Assembly: GCA_035353335.1 (NCBI GenBank)
Contig: DAOPZJ010000024.1
Coordinates: forward strand, 1-39,044
Source: Oscillospiraceae bacterium
GTDB taxonomy: Bacteria; Bacillota; Clostridia; Oscillospirales; JAKOTC01
Direction: 5' to 3'
DNA length: 39,044 nucleotides
Part shown: piece by piece, positions 24,771-31,869 of the stretch
How the letters are laid out: every line of letters starts with the position of its first letter
Numbering within the stretch: position 1 is the stretch's first letter
The notes under the pieces: model-generated
The model's database searches: none
Told to the model about the DNA's origin: nothing
Seen by the model: only the letters and a program-made list of their open reading frames with translations
Program-made: the position numbers and the translations under genes

Positions 24771-25502
24771 TTAATTATAAGTAACCGTATCGATATCCGC
24801 GTTTTGCAGCGCATAGACGTAATATTCCTTGGTATCCGGATTCTTTCGCATCACATAGACCTTAAATTTCTCGGCAACGTCGGTACTTTTTTGCTCGGTA
24901 TACTGGTCATACCAGGAACTGCTCTTCGGGTAATAGCCGACGGTCAGATACATCTCTCCGCCGCTGCGTTTGATGCTCTCGACCTTAGCTTTATACTCAC
25001 CGATCTCACCTAAAATCGGTACGACAAACGAATCGATGTCGGACCGGTATTCGAATATGACCGTTCCCTCTTCCAGATCGCTGGTGACTTCGCCGCCTTC
25101 GACTGTCATACTCCGGCGGGGAATCACCGCCGTCGGCCCGTAAAGGCTTTTACAGACAACCTCAAGGTCGGAGACCGGAATCAGTATCTGCCCGTTCTCA
25201 TCGGTTGAAAACCGTGTGATGTCCCCGCTGAAAACAGTGGACCAGATCGAGGATTGTAAAATGACTGCATCGCTGAGTTTGCCGGGTTCGGCGAAATTCG
25301 GCGGGTCCAGCATAACGATCGGGTCTATCATCGTCGAGTATTTCGCCCGAAGCGCGCTGTCATCGGTCAAACTGTAAAACAATCTCGTGCCGACGACGAT
25401 CAGCGTGGTAAAACCGATCACCGTCAACAAAATGACGAAAAGGCCGAGCGGCGCGGCGTAATTTTTCCTGTGCCTGCCTTCGATTTTTTCCTGTTTGTCC
25501 AT
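24771..25502 (-). CDS. Single-pass membrane protein of unknown function
   Basis: A 243-residue protein with a short basic cytoplasmic tail, one TM helix (about residues 18-42, LGLFVILLTVIGFTTLIVVG) and a soluble outer domain of about 200 residues rich in short beta-strand phrases such as GTVIFEYRSDIDSFVVP and GEMYLTVGYYP. I do not recognise the family. The ATG at 25502 is chosen because a GGTGA element lies 9 bases upstream; earlier starts at 25511 and 25517 cannot be excluded. It follows proA by 57 bases and is probably the last gene of the proB transcript, since rpsO has its own promoter immediately after. Confidence 0.7.
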   Translation of the reverse strand: MDKQEKIEGRHRKNYAAPLGLFVILLTVIGFTTLIVVGTRLFYSLTDDSALRAKYSTMIDPIVMLDPPNFAEPGKLSDAVILQSSIWSTVFSGDITRFSTDENGQILIPVSDLEVVCKSLYGPTAVIPRRSMTVEGGEVTSDLEEGTVIFEYRSDIDSFVVPILGEIGEYKAKVESIKRSGGEMYLTVGYYPKSSSWYDQYTEQKSTDVAEKFKVYVMRKNPDTKEYYVYALQNADIDTVTYN

Positions 25503-25559
25503 AATTTTCATCACCATTCTCGAACGATTTCAGAATAAACCAGAATAACCGGGTGCAGA

Positions 25560-26813
25560 TTATCGAATCTGTCCGTCCCCGACGACGGTATATTTATAAC
25601 TTGTCAATTCCGCAAGCCCCATCGGCCCGCGGGCGTGCAGTTTTTGAGTCGAAATCCCGATCTCCGCGCCGAGCCCGAAAATACCGCCGTCGGTGAAGCG
25701 GGTAGAGGCATTAACATATACCGCCGCCGCATCGACACGGGCTAAAAATGTCTGTGCCGCTGCGAGATCCCCTGTGACTATGGCCTCGCTGTGACGGGTA
25801 TCGTGAGCGGCGATGTGCGCAACCGCTTCTTCGAGCGAGCCGACGATTTTTACCGCCATTATCATATCCCCGAACTCGGTTTCATAGTCCTCAGGGCCTG
25901 CCGGGATCACGTTTTCGCCTTTTATAATCTCATAAGATTCCGGGCAGCAGCGCAGCTGAACCCGGTGTCCGTCGAGCGCCGCTTTGATTGCCGGAAGCGC
26001 TTGTTTCGCGATATCCCGATGGCAAAGCAAAATTTCTGCCGAATTGCAGACCGACGGCCTCGAGGTCTTTGCATTGTCGGTGATATTCACGGCCATCTTA
26101 AGATCGGCAGCTTTGTCGATATATACGCTGCAGATGCCCGCGCCTGTCTCAATGACCGGCATCGTGGCTTTCTGCCGGACGGCTTGAATCAATCCGGCGC
26201 CGCCCCGCGGAATCATGCAGTCCAAATATTTGTCCTGTTTTAAAAACTCATCGGCAACGGTGCGGTCAGACGTGGGTATCAGATTGATAAAATTCGGGTC
26301 AATTTCGATGTTCTCCAGAGCTTTGCGCATCGTGTCCGCCAAAACCGTGTTGCTGCGCAGCGCCTCTTTTCCTCCGCGCAAAATGCAGACATTGCCGGAT
26401 TTCAAACACAGTACCGCAACATCGGGAAAGACATTCGGGCGCGCTTCGACAATCAAGCCGATCACACCGATCGGCACGCTGATTTTGGTAATTTTCAATC
26501 CATTGTCGGCAATATGCCCGCTTTTGACAATCCCTACCGGATCGGGCATCAAAATCAATTCTTCAATTCCTTTGCAAATGCCGTCGATACGCACATCGGT
26601 CAGCGTCAGCCGGTCAATCAAAGACTCGCGCATCCCGTTCTTTTTCGCGTCCTCAACATCTTTACCGTTCTCGGTTAGAATATTTTTTCGGTTTTGATCG
26701 ATTGCGGCACGAATAGCCGATAACGCGCGGTTTTTTTCACCGCCGCCCAGAACGGCCAGTTTCGCGGACGCGGCTTTTGCCGCCGCACACATTTTTTCAA
26801 GGGAAAATTCCAC
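25560..26813 (-). CDS. proA: Gamma-glutamyl phosphate reductase
   Basis: A 417-residue NADPH-dependent aldehyde dehydrogenase-fold enzyme, the second step of proline synthesis from glutamate. The GTG at 26813 is preferred because AAGGGG lies 8 bases upstream; a TTG two codons earlier is too close to it. The catalytic cysteine is in TSRPSVCNSAEILL, and NVFPDVAVLCLKSGNVCILRGGKEAL and the C-terminal RFTDGGIFGLGAEIGISTQKLHARGPMGL are family blocks. It is separated from proB by a gene for a membrane protein, which is unusual because proB and proA normally adjoin. Confidence 0.96.
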   Translation of the reverse strand: MEFSLEKMCAAAKAASAKLAVLGGGEKNRALSAIRAAIDQNRKNILTENGKDVEDAKKNGMRESLIDRLTLTDVRIDGICKGIEELILMPDPVGIVKSGHIADNGLKITKISVPIGVIGLIVEARPNVFPDVAVLCLKSGNVCILRGGKEALRSNTVLADTMRKALENIEIDPNFINLIPTSDRTVADEFLKQDKYLDCMIPRGGAGLIQAVRQKATMPVIETGAGICSVYIDKAADLKMAVNITDNAKTSRPSVCNSAEILLCHRDIAKQALPAIKAALDGHRVQLRCCPESYEIIKGENVIPAGPEDYETEFGDMIMAVKIVGSLEEAVAHIAAHDTRHSEAIVTGDLAAAQTFLARVDAAAVYVNASTRFTDGGIFGLGAEIGISTQKLHARGPMGLAELTSYKYTVVGDGQIR

Positions 26814-26840
26814 GTTCAAAGCCCCTTTTTCAACCGAAGT

Positions 26841-27551
26841 TTACTTCCAATAAATATCCCTTTTCTCACCGTTTATGAATAATTCCTCACCCTGCCAGAC
26901 GAGTGCCGGCTTCTTGTAATCCTTTAAGTCGATGATTTTGTTGAACACACCGATTTCCTCGAGGCCTTCGAACCTCCCAAGCCCCAGATCAAAGCCGGTC
27001 TTTTTCACCACTACGCTGATGTTATAGATGTTTCCGGCGTCACGGATTGACAGCACCTTAGCAACGGCTGAATGGTTGTTATAAACGCTGAACCGGTCTT
27101 TGATTCTCACAGGAGGCTGTAAAACCGGAACAAACCAAATGATGAACCCGACAATCGCAAGAGCCGAACCGACCATCAACCCAAGTGTCCTTTTGACTGT
27201 ATCGTCACAAAGCTTCAAAATCAGATAAAGAATAAATGCAGTGCATATCACCGCAAAAGGCAGGAGCAAGGTATATTTGACGGTGGACCAGATATAGACC
27301 CACCAAGCTGAATTCAACGATGCAAATAAGAGCAGTCCGACGTCTTCGATTTTTGGAATGCTCCTGCCGTCGTAATCCGCTTTGACGCAAAAACATACAA
27401 ACAGGCAGATCGCGGCGGATACGCCGCACCAGACATAGCCGTTATAGGGGACGAACATCCATCCGAACACCAAAAGCAGCAAAAACAGAACGATGACGCC
27501 GCAAAGCGCGATCGGCCCGTAAACCGCTGTTGCATGGATGACCTTTTTCAT
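26841..27551 (-). CDS. Multi-pass membrane protein between proB and proA
   Basis: A 236-residue protein with about five hydrophobic segments (around residues 10-32, 38-57, 68-86, 90-112 and 122-145) and a soluble C-terminal domain of about 85 residues. That domain begins after PPVRIKDRF and ends with PALVWQGEELFINGEKRDIYWK. I do not recognise the family and assign no function. An AAAGGAG site supports the ATG. It is 55 bases after proB and 27 before proA on the same strand, so it is inserted in the proline operon. Its sequence is Cys-, Trp- and Phe-rich and somewhat more AT-rich than proA. Confidence 0.75.
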   Translation of the reverse strand: MKKVIHATAVYGPIALCGVIVLFLLLLVFGWMFVPYNGYVWCGVSAAICLFVCFCVKADYDGRSIPKIEDVGLLLFASLNSAWWVYIWSTVKYTLLLPFAVICTAFILYLILKLCDDTVKRTLGLMVGSALAIVGFIIWFVPVLQPPVRIKDRFSVYNNHSAVAKVLSIRDAGNIYNISVVVKKTGFDLGLGRFEGLEEIGVFNKIIDLKDYKKPALVWQGEELFINGEKRDIYWK

Positions 27552-27606
27552 CTTTGAATGAGCTCCTTTCGTTTATCTTGATTCAAATTCAATGACGTTC
27601 GGCAAT

Positions 27607-28395
27607 TCAATCGCAGACAAACTCCGTTCCCGGGTTCTTACCCGCAAGGATATCATACATAAGTGATGGTTTATTGCCGTTGATGATATTCATCGGGATT
27701 TTCCCCTGTGTTGCGATGATTGCCGCGGTCAATTTGGTGAACATTCCTCCGCTCCCCAGCGAAGTCCCGGCGCCTCCCGCCGCCTTTTCAAGATCCCCGT
27801 CGATTTTACGTACGACCGGGATCAGTTTTGCGTCCGGGTTTTTGCGCGGATCGGCGTCATAAAGCCCATCGAAATCGGAGAGCAAAATCAACCGGTCGGC
27901 ATTCACAAGCCTTGCGACGACCGCAGCAAGCGTATCGTTTTCGCCAAAGCTGTTCATGTGTTCGATCTCATAAGTTGAAATCGAGTCGTTCTCGTTGACG
28001 ATCGGCAGAACGCCCATCTCAAGAAGCCGCGCAAATGTATTTTCGGCGTTCTTCTTGCGCTCTACATCCTCAATGACGTCGAGCGTCAGCAAGATCTGAG
28101 CTACCGTATAACCGTAATCGGTGAACAACCGCCCGTAAATATTCATAAGTTCGCATTGCCCGACTGCCGCGGCAGCCTGTTTTGTCGGCAGGTCGGCAGG
28201 GCGTTTTTCGAGCCCGAGGCGGTTGACGCCGACGCCGATTGCGCCGGAAGTGACCAGCACCGCTTTATGCCCCATATTGCGGATATCCGCCAACACATCG
28301 ACGATTTCACGCACCCGCCGCAGATTCAGCGATCCGCCCTGATGGGTGAGTGTGGAGGTGCCGACCTTGATGACCAGCGTCATCGGATTTTGCAT
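27607..28395 (-). CDS. proB: Glutamate 5-kinase (PUA-less form)
   Basis: A 262-residue amino-acid kinase phosphorylating glutamate at the gamma carboxyl, the first and feedback-inhibited step of proline synthesis. Blocks seen are VIKVGTSTLTHQGG (ATP site), VTSGAIGVGVNRLG, NENDSISTYEI, ILLSDFDGLYDADP and GSGGMFTKLTAA. The C-terminal PUA domain of the E. coli enzyme is missing, a common form in Clostridia. The ATG at 28395 has an AAAGGA site 10 bases upstream. The operon starts from a consensus promoter at 28469-28497 with tandem 15-base repeats in its leader. Confidence 0.95.
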   Translation of the reverse strand: MQNPMTLVIKVGTSTLTHQGGSLNLRRVREIVDVLADIRNMGHKAVLVTSGAIGVGVNRLGLEKRPADLPTKQAAAAVGQCELMNIYGRLFTDYGYTVAQILLTLDVIEDVERKKNAENTFARLLEMGVLPIVNENDSISTYEIEHMNSFGENDTLAAVVARLVNADRLILLSDFDGLYDADPRKNPDAKLIPVVRKIDGDLEKAAGGAGTSLGSGGMFTKLTAAIIATQGKIPMNIINGNKPSLMYDILAGKNPGTEFVCD

Positions 28396-28427
28396 ATGTA
28401 AACCGTCCTTTCTCTGACCGATGCCGT

Positions 28428-28463
28428 GAATGCAGCATTCCCGAATGCAGCATTTCTGAATGC
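28428..28463. repeat. Tandem 15-base repeats in the proB leader
   Basis: Two and a half units with a period of 15 bases start at 28428, 28443 and 28458. Each begins GAATGC, and the first contains the near-palindrome GAATGC-A-GCATTC. They lie right after the -10 box of the proB promoter, covering about +1 to +35. They may be operators for a proline- or arginine-responsive regulator, or a slippage product. Confidence 0.6.
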
Positions 28464-28468
28464 CCAGA

Positions 28469-28497
28469 ATTATACATTAAATTTGGGGTGTTGTCAA
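28469..28497 (-). promoter_or_regulatory. Consensus sigma-A promoter of the proB operon
   Basis: Minus-strand TTGACA (28492-28497) and TATAAT (28469-28474) separated by 17 bases: a perfect consensus in both boxes. The -35 box overlaps the last codon region of the upstream RACo-like gene. Confidence 0.9.
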
Positions 28498-30080
28498 AAC
28501 AGCATGTTTTCAACGTAGCTGTCCATAAAGTAAGGGTCGCCCGAAAGTTCAATATAGTTGGCGCCGTTTCCGATTTCGGACAGGATCTTTTTGGCGTCTT
28601 TGTCGAGGATCGCCCTGACTGCGCCCTCGCCGGCGCTGTTTCCGACCGGTTGAATTTTTTCCCTGAGTGCTTTGGGCAGCAGGCCGATCGCACAGGCGCT
28701 GTCACGGTCGATATGTGCGCCGAATCCGCCGGCGAGCCATACCGCCGAGATTTGGTCGAACCCGATACCGGCGTTGTGCATCATCGTATCGATTCCGGCG
28801 GCAATCGCAGCTTTGGCAAGCTGCACCTGCCTGAGGTCTTTATCCGTCAATCCTATGCGAGTCTCCCGATCGATGATGAATTTCCTTGTTTTTCCGTCAA
28901 GCCGATCAGAATATTTCACATCCAACTCCTCCTCATCTGCCAATCTCCCGGTCTCGTCCATCACGCCGATTTGCAGCATGACAGCCGCCGCATCAATGAT
29001 GCCCGAACCGCAGATACCGATGGATTTTTGATTGCCGATGACTTCGAATTCGAGATCGTCTTTGCCGGCTTTCACTGTTCCGATCGCACCCTCGATGCCG
29101 CCCATCCCATCCTCAATCGCCGCACCTTCGAAAGCAGGGCCTGCCGCGGTCGAACAATAATAGATGCCGTCTTTATTTCCGAGCGCCATCTCACCGTTGG
29201 TGCCGACGTCGACCATCAGCGTGATATTTTCGTCGTTATACATCCCGCAGGAGAGCACGTCAGCCGTGATGTCTCCGCCGATATAGGCCGAAATCGCAGG
29301 CAGTGTATAGGCTTTAGCCGTGGGATTTGCCTTGATGCCGAGTTCATTTGCCGATACTTCAAATCCGAACAGCGACGTCGGGATAAACGGTGCTACGGCT
29401 AATTTCTCGGGTGCCATCCCATGCAAAATATGCTGCATCGTGGGGTTGCCGCAGAGCGCAACGTCAAAAATCCGCGTTGTATCCGCGCAAAGTTTCGCTG
29501 CCATACGGTTAATTTGATCAATAATCGCCTTGCGCAGTTCATCCAAATGACCCTCGTTGCAGGCGGTGATGCGCGAGATCACATCCGCGCCGAAGGTGCG
29601 CTGCGCATTGATTTCCCCGAGCGTCGCGATCCTGCTGCCGTCGCTTAAATCGAGCAGATAGGCCGCGACTGTCGTCGTGCCGATATCGACCGCAAGCCCG
29701 TAAGCGGGCAGTCCGGTTTTTTTGACATCTATCGGGGAAGAAAACGCATATTTCTGCGTCAAGCCTTCCGTCGCCACACGCGCATTACCTTTCTGAGGCG
29801 GCAAAACCCAAAAATCCCCGTATGCTCTCGTCTGGCATGCCAGCCGCCAGCCGTTGTCAAGCGCTTCTCCGAGCGCCTTTTTTTCAACTTCATTGGGCGG
29901 AAGCAGCTCCCCTCCGGCCTTGATTCTGCATTTTCCGCAGCGTCCGAGGCCGTTGCAGGGTGCGTCGACGGAAAGGCCCCTTTCACGAAGCAGTTCGTTT
30001 AATGGTTTTGTCACTTTTTTCCCGTCTGCATCTGATACCTTCATGGGTTCGGTGACTGAAAAATTCATTCTGTCAGACAC
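28494..30080 (-). CDS. RACo-like ASKHA ATPase with N-terminal [2Fe-2S] domain
   Basis: A 528-residue protein of the DUF4445/RACo family, reductive activators of corrinoid proteins. They return inactive Co(II) corrinoids to Co(I) at the cost of ATP. The N-terminal plant-type ferredoxin domain has Cys42, Cys48, Cys51 and Cys82 (C-x5-C-x2-C-x30-C). A linker leads to the ASKHA domain, which has the phosphate loop AVDIGTTTVAAYLLDL (about 127-142), FGADVISRI, DVGTNGEMALG and the C-terminal VWLAGGFGAHID. The start is a GTG with AGGAG 6 bases upstream. No corrinoid protein or methyltransferase is in the window, so the partner is unknown. The gene is monocistronic and has a promoter with a palindrome in its spacer. 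Confidence 0.9.
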   Translation of the reverse strand: MSDRMNFSVTEPMKVSDADGKKVTKPLNELLRERGLSVDAPCNGLGRCGKCRIKAGGELLPPNEVEKKALGEALDNGWRLACQTRAYGDFWVLPPQKGNARVATEGLTQKYAFSSPIDVKKTGLPAYGLAVDIGTTTVAAYLLDLSDGSRIATLGEINAQRTFGADVISRITACNEGHLDELRKAIIDQINRMAAKLCADTTRIFDVALCGNPTMQHILHGMAPEKLAVAPFIPTSLFGFEVSANELGIKANPTAKAYTLPAISAYIGGDITADVLSCGMYNDENITLMVDVGTNGEMALGNKDGIYYCSTAAGPAFEGAAIEDGMGGIEGAIGTVKAGKDDLEFEVIGNQKSIGICGSGIIDAAAVMLQIGVMDETGRLADEEELDVKYSDRLDGKTRKFIIDRETRIGLTDKDLRQVQLAKAAIAAGIDTMMHNAGIGFDQISAVWLAGGFGAHIDRDSACAIGLLPKALREKIQPVGNSAGEGAVRAILDKDAKKILSEIGNGANYIELSGDPYFMDSYVENMLF

Positions 30081-30123
30081 GGTGTTCTCCTATTTTTAAT
30101 TGAATTTTTACGATTTATTTTTA

Positions 30124-30153
30124 AATATATGTACACATTGCACAATATGTAAA
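30124..30153 (-). promoter_or_regulatory. Promoter of the RACo-like gene with a palindrome in the spacer
   Basis: Minus-strand TTTACA (30148-30153), 18 bases, TATATT (30124-30129). The spacer is filled by an imperfect inverted repeat, ACACATTG-CA-CAATATGT (30133-30150, one mismatched pair). A dimeric regulator here would sit between the two boxes, as at guaB. Confidence 0.5.
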
Positions 30154-30194
30154 GCATATATTTGTGCATTTAACCTGAATTTCTCGACATCCCA

Positions 30195-30223
30195 TTGAAA
30201 TAACCGTCTTTTTGTGTTAGAAT
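30195..30223 (+). promoter_or_regulatory. Sigma-A promoter of the G5/3D wall-protein gene
   Basis: TTGAAA (30195-30200), 17 bases, TAGAAT (30218-30223). The next rightward gene begins at 30490, so the message carries a leader of about 260 bases. Confidence 0.7.
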
Positions 30224-30489
30224 GCTTTCTCGTGGTCGGCGATTTCAATCGTTGATCCGACTCGAACCCGTGCACGGGTTCGACCCAAAAAGGGACATCG
30301 AGTTTATTATATTCGCTCATCGCTATGCAGTCAAGACCGGCTGCAAAATCCCAATGGGGCCATACAAATAACGTTGAAAGTTTGGCCGCATATTTCCGCT
30401 TCACGCAGTCAACACTCCCTGCGTGATACGGTTAATTTCCCGCATTTCAGCACATATCACGAAATGCGTCTGTCAAGGAGGAAACGACA
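30224..30489 (+). other. Long untranslated leader with a 22-base palindrome
   Basis: About 260 bases with no convincing ORF on either strand. A perfect 22-base palindrome spans 30262-30283, with core CGAACCC-GTGCAC-GGGTTCG. Further on, CACGCAG (30403-30409) can pair with CTGCGTG (30419-30425). YabE/Rpf-type genes in other Firmicutes often have a cyclic di-AMP riboswitch here, but I do not see its conserved core. The leader may hold another cis-regulatory RNA. Confidence 0.4.
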
Positions 30490-31566
30490 ATGCGACAAAT
30501 CAGTGAGACGGTATTAAAATTTAAAAACGCCGTCAGAAATGCCGCAGCGAAAGAAATCAACGCGGTAAAACGAACACTCAGCGCGGCGGGCATCTTCTGC
30601 GCCGCCGGGTTCATCGCCTTCGCTGCGGGGCAGACCTCAAACCGGGTCGTCATCAACACGGACGGCGTCCTGAAAACGGTCTACACCATGCGCACCAGCG
30701 CCGAATCCATTTTGGCGCAAAATTTTATCACGTTCGGAGATTATGACGAAATCCTTTGCCTTTATGACGAAAAGGGAAGTATCACCGAAATCGTCATCCA
30801 TTCCGCATTCAATGTCACAATCGAAGCCGACAGAGCCGAAATAACTGTCGAAATGGTGCGAGGCACCGTCGCCGACGCCTTCAAAAAGGCCGATATCACG
30901 GTTGGTGAATTCGACACCGTCAATTATTCACTTACCGAAAAAGTCAAGTCCGGTATGCAGATTATCCTGACGCGGGTTGAAAAAGTCGTCACCGTCACTA
31001 CCCAACCGATCGCCTACGAGACCAAATATTACGAGACCACGCTGCTTAAAGACGGCCAGAAAAAGACCGAACGAGCCGGCGCCAACGGCGAAAAAAACGT
31101 CACCGTCACCGAGACGTACAGCAATGGTGTTTTGGTCGACACCAAGACCAAAGAAAAGGTCACACTCAAACCTGTCACCGCCAAGGTGATCGTCGGAAGC
31201 AACAAGGCTCCTGCTCTATCGCCTCTGACGTTTGCTGACATCACGCTCGAAAACGGCATTCCGACAGAATATACAAAACTGATTACCGGCAAGGCGACCG
31301 CCTATGGCTCAAGCGACGGAAACAGAACCTCCACCGGTGTCAAGCCCGCCGTCGGCTATATTGCTGTCAATCCGGATGTCATCGCCTATGGCAGCCGGCT
31401 GTATATACGTTCCAAGGACGGAAAACACATATATGGATTCGCCATCGCCGCCGACACCGGCCCCTCGGTGATGAAAAACATCACCGTCGCCGACCTGTAC
31501 CTCGGCTCTGATGTCGAAATCTACTACTGGGGCCGCCGTGACGTCGAAATTTATATTTTACCATAG
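30490..31566 (+). CDS. G5/3D-domain cell-wall protein (YabE-like)
   Basis: A 358-residue envelope protein. A basic N-terminus and a TM or signal segment (about residues 30-50) are followed by two ubiquitin-like DUF348 repeats (starting near VVINTDGVLKTVYTM and FNVTIEADRAEITVEM), a G5 domain (about 155-240, with KVVTVTTQPIAYETKYYE) and a C-terminal 3D domain. The 3D domain keeps its three aspartate motifs: IAVNPDVIAYGS, FAIAADTGPS and VADLYLGSD. This is the architecture of B. subtilis YabE and Rpf/Sps-type muralytic proteins; 3D domains resemble the lytic transglycosylase MltA fold. A strong AAGGAGG site precedes the ATG. The gene stands alone between its own promoter and terminator. A role in peptidoglycan cleavage during growth or revival is inferred from the family. 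Confidence 0.9.
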   Translation: MRQISETVLKFKNAVRNAAAKEINAVKRTLSAAGIFCAAGFIAFAAGQTSNRVVINTDGVLKTVYTMRTSAESILAQNFITFGDYDEILCLYDEKGSITEIVIHSAFNVTIEADRAEITVEMVRGTVADAFKKADITVGEFDTVNYSLTEKVKSGMQIILTRVEKVVTVTTQPIAYETKYYETTLLKDGQKKTERAGANGEKNVTVTETYSNGVLVDTKTKEKVTLKPVTAKVIVGSNKAPALSPLTFADITLENGIPTEYTKLITGKATAYGSSDGNRTSTGVKPAVGYIAVNPDVIAYGSRLYIRSKDGKHIYGFAIAADTGPSVMKNITVADLYLGSDVEIYYWGRRDVEIYILP

Positions 31567-31667
31567 GATTAAAAAGCGCAAAGTGTAAAATTGAAAGTTT
31601 AAGTGACAGCCCAGTAACGGTTACGGTATAAAGTGAACAGTGAAATCTCCGTAAACTTTGTCATTCG

Positions 31668-31698
31668 CAGGCGACCAAACGCGGTCGCCTGAGTTTTT
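31668..31698 (+). terminator. Terminator after the G5/3D gene
   Basis: CAGGCGACC and GGTCGCCTG form a perfect 9-base stem with a 6-base loop, followed by AGTTTTTAT. It lies about 100 bases after the stop codon. The bases between them hold no gene. Confidence 0.85.
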
Positions 31699-31790
31699 AT
31701 ATTATAGATGAAATCCGTTTAAAACACCGGCATTGTTCACTGCCAACTGCACTGACCGGATTATATTTCAATCTTTTATAAAATTATCTC

Positions 31791-31821
31791 TTGACCTTTC
31801 CGTTACGTCATGGTTTATGAT
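31791..31821 (+). promoter_or_regulatory. MerR-type promoter with 19-base spacer
   Basis: TTGACC (31791-31796) and TATGAT (31816-31821) are 19 bases apart, the overlong spacing that MerR-family activators correct by untwisting DNA. An imperfect dyad (ACC..CGT-T-ACG..GGT, 7 of 10 arm positions paired) is centred at 31804 in the spacer. The gene behind it encodes a MerR-family protein, so autoregulation is likely. Confidence 0.6.
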
Positions 31822-31869
31822 AAACACTGCGCATCGATCGAGCGCGAATCATCGGAAGGAGGGATGAAA

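Noticed and set aside
30262..30283. tRNA T-arm-like sequence (GGTTCGA)
   Set aside because: The GGGTTCGA words come from a perfect palindrome; no acceptor, D or anticodon arm can be built on either strand.
30108..30404. Minus-strand ORF of 98 codons between the RACo-like and G5/3D genes
   Set aside because: It starts at a GTG with no ribosome binding site, runs through two good promoters (one on each strand) and the palindromic leader, and resembles no family. Treated as chance, though its protein-like composition merits a database search.
30224..30489. Cyclic di-AMP (ydaO-type) riboswitch before the G5/3D gene
   Set aside because: Expected from gene context, but I could not find the conserved core by eye, so it is not called. 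A covariance search would decide.
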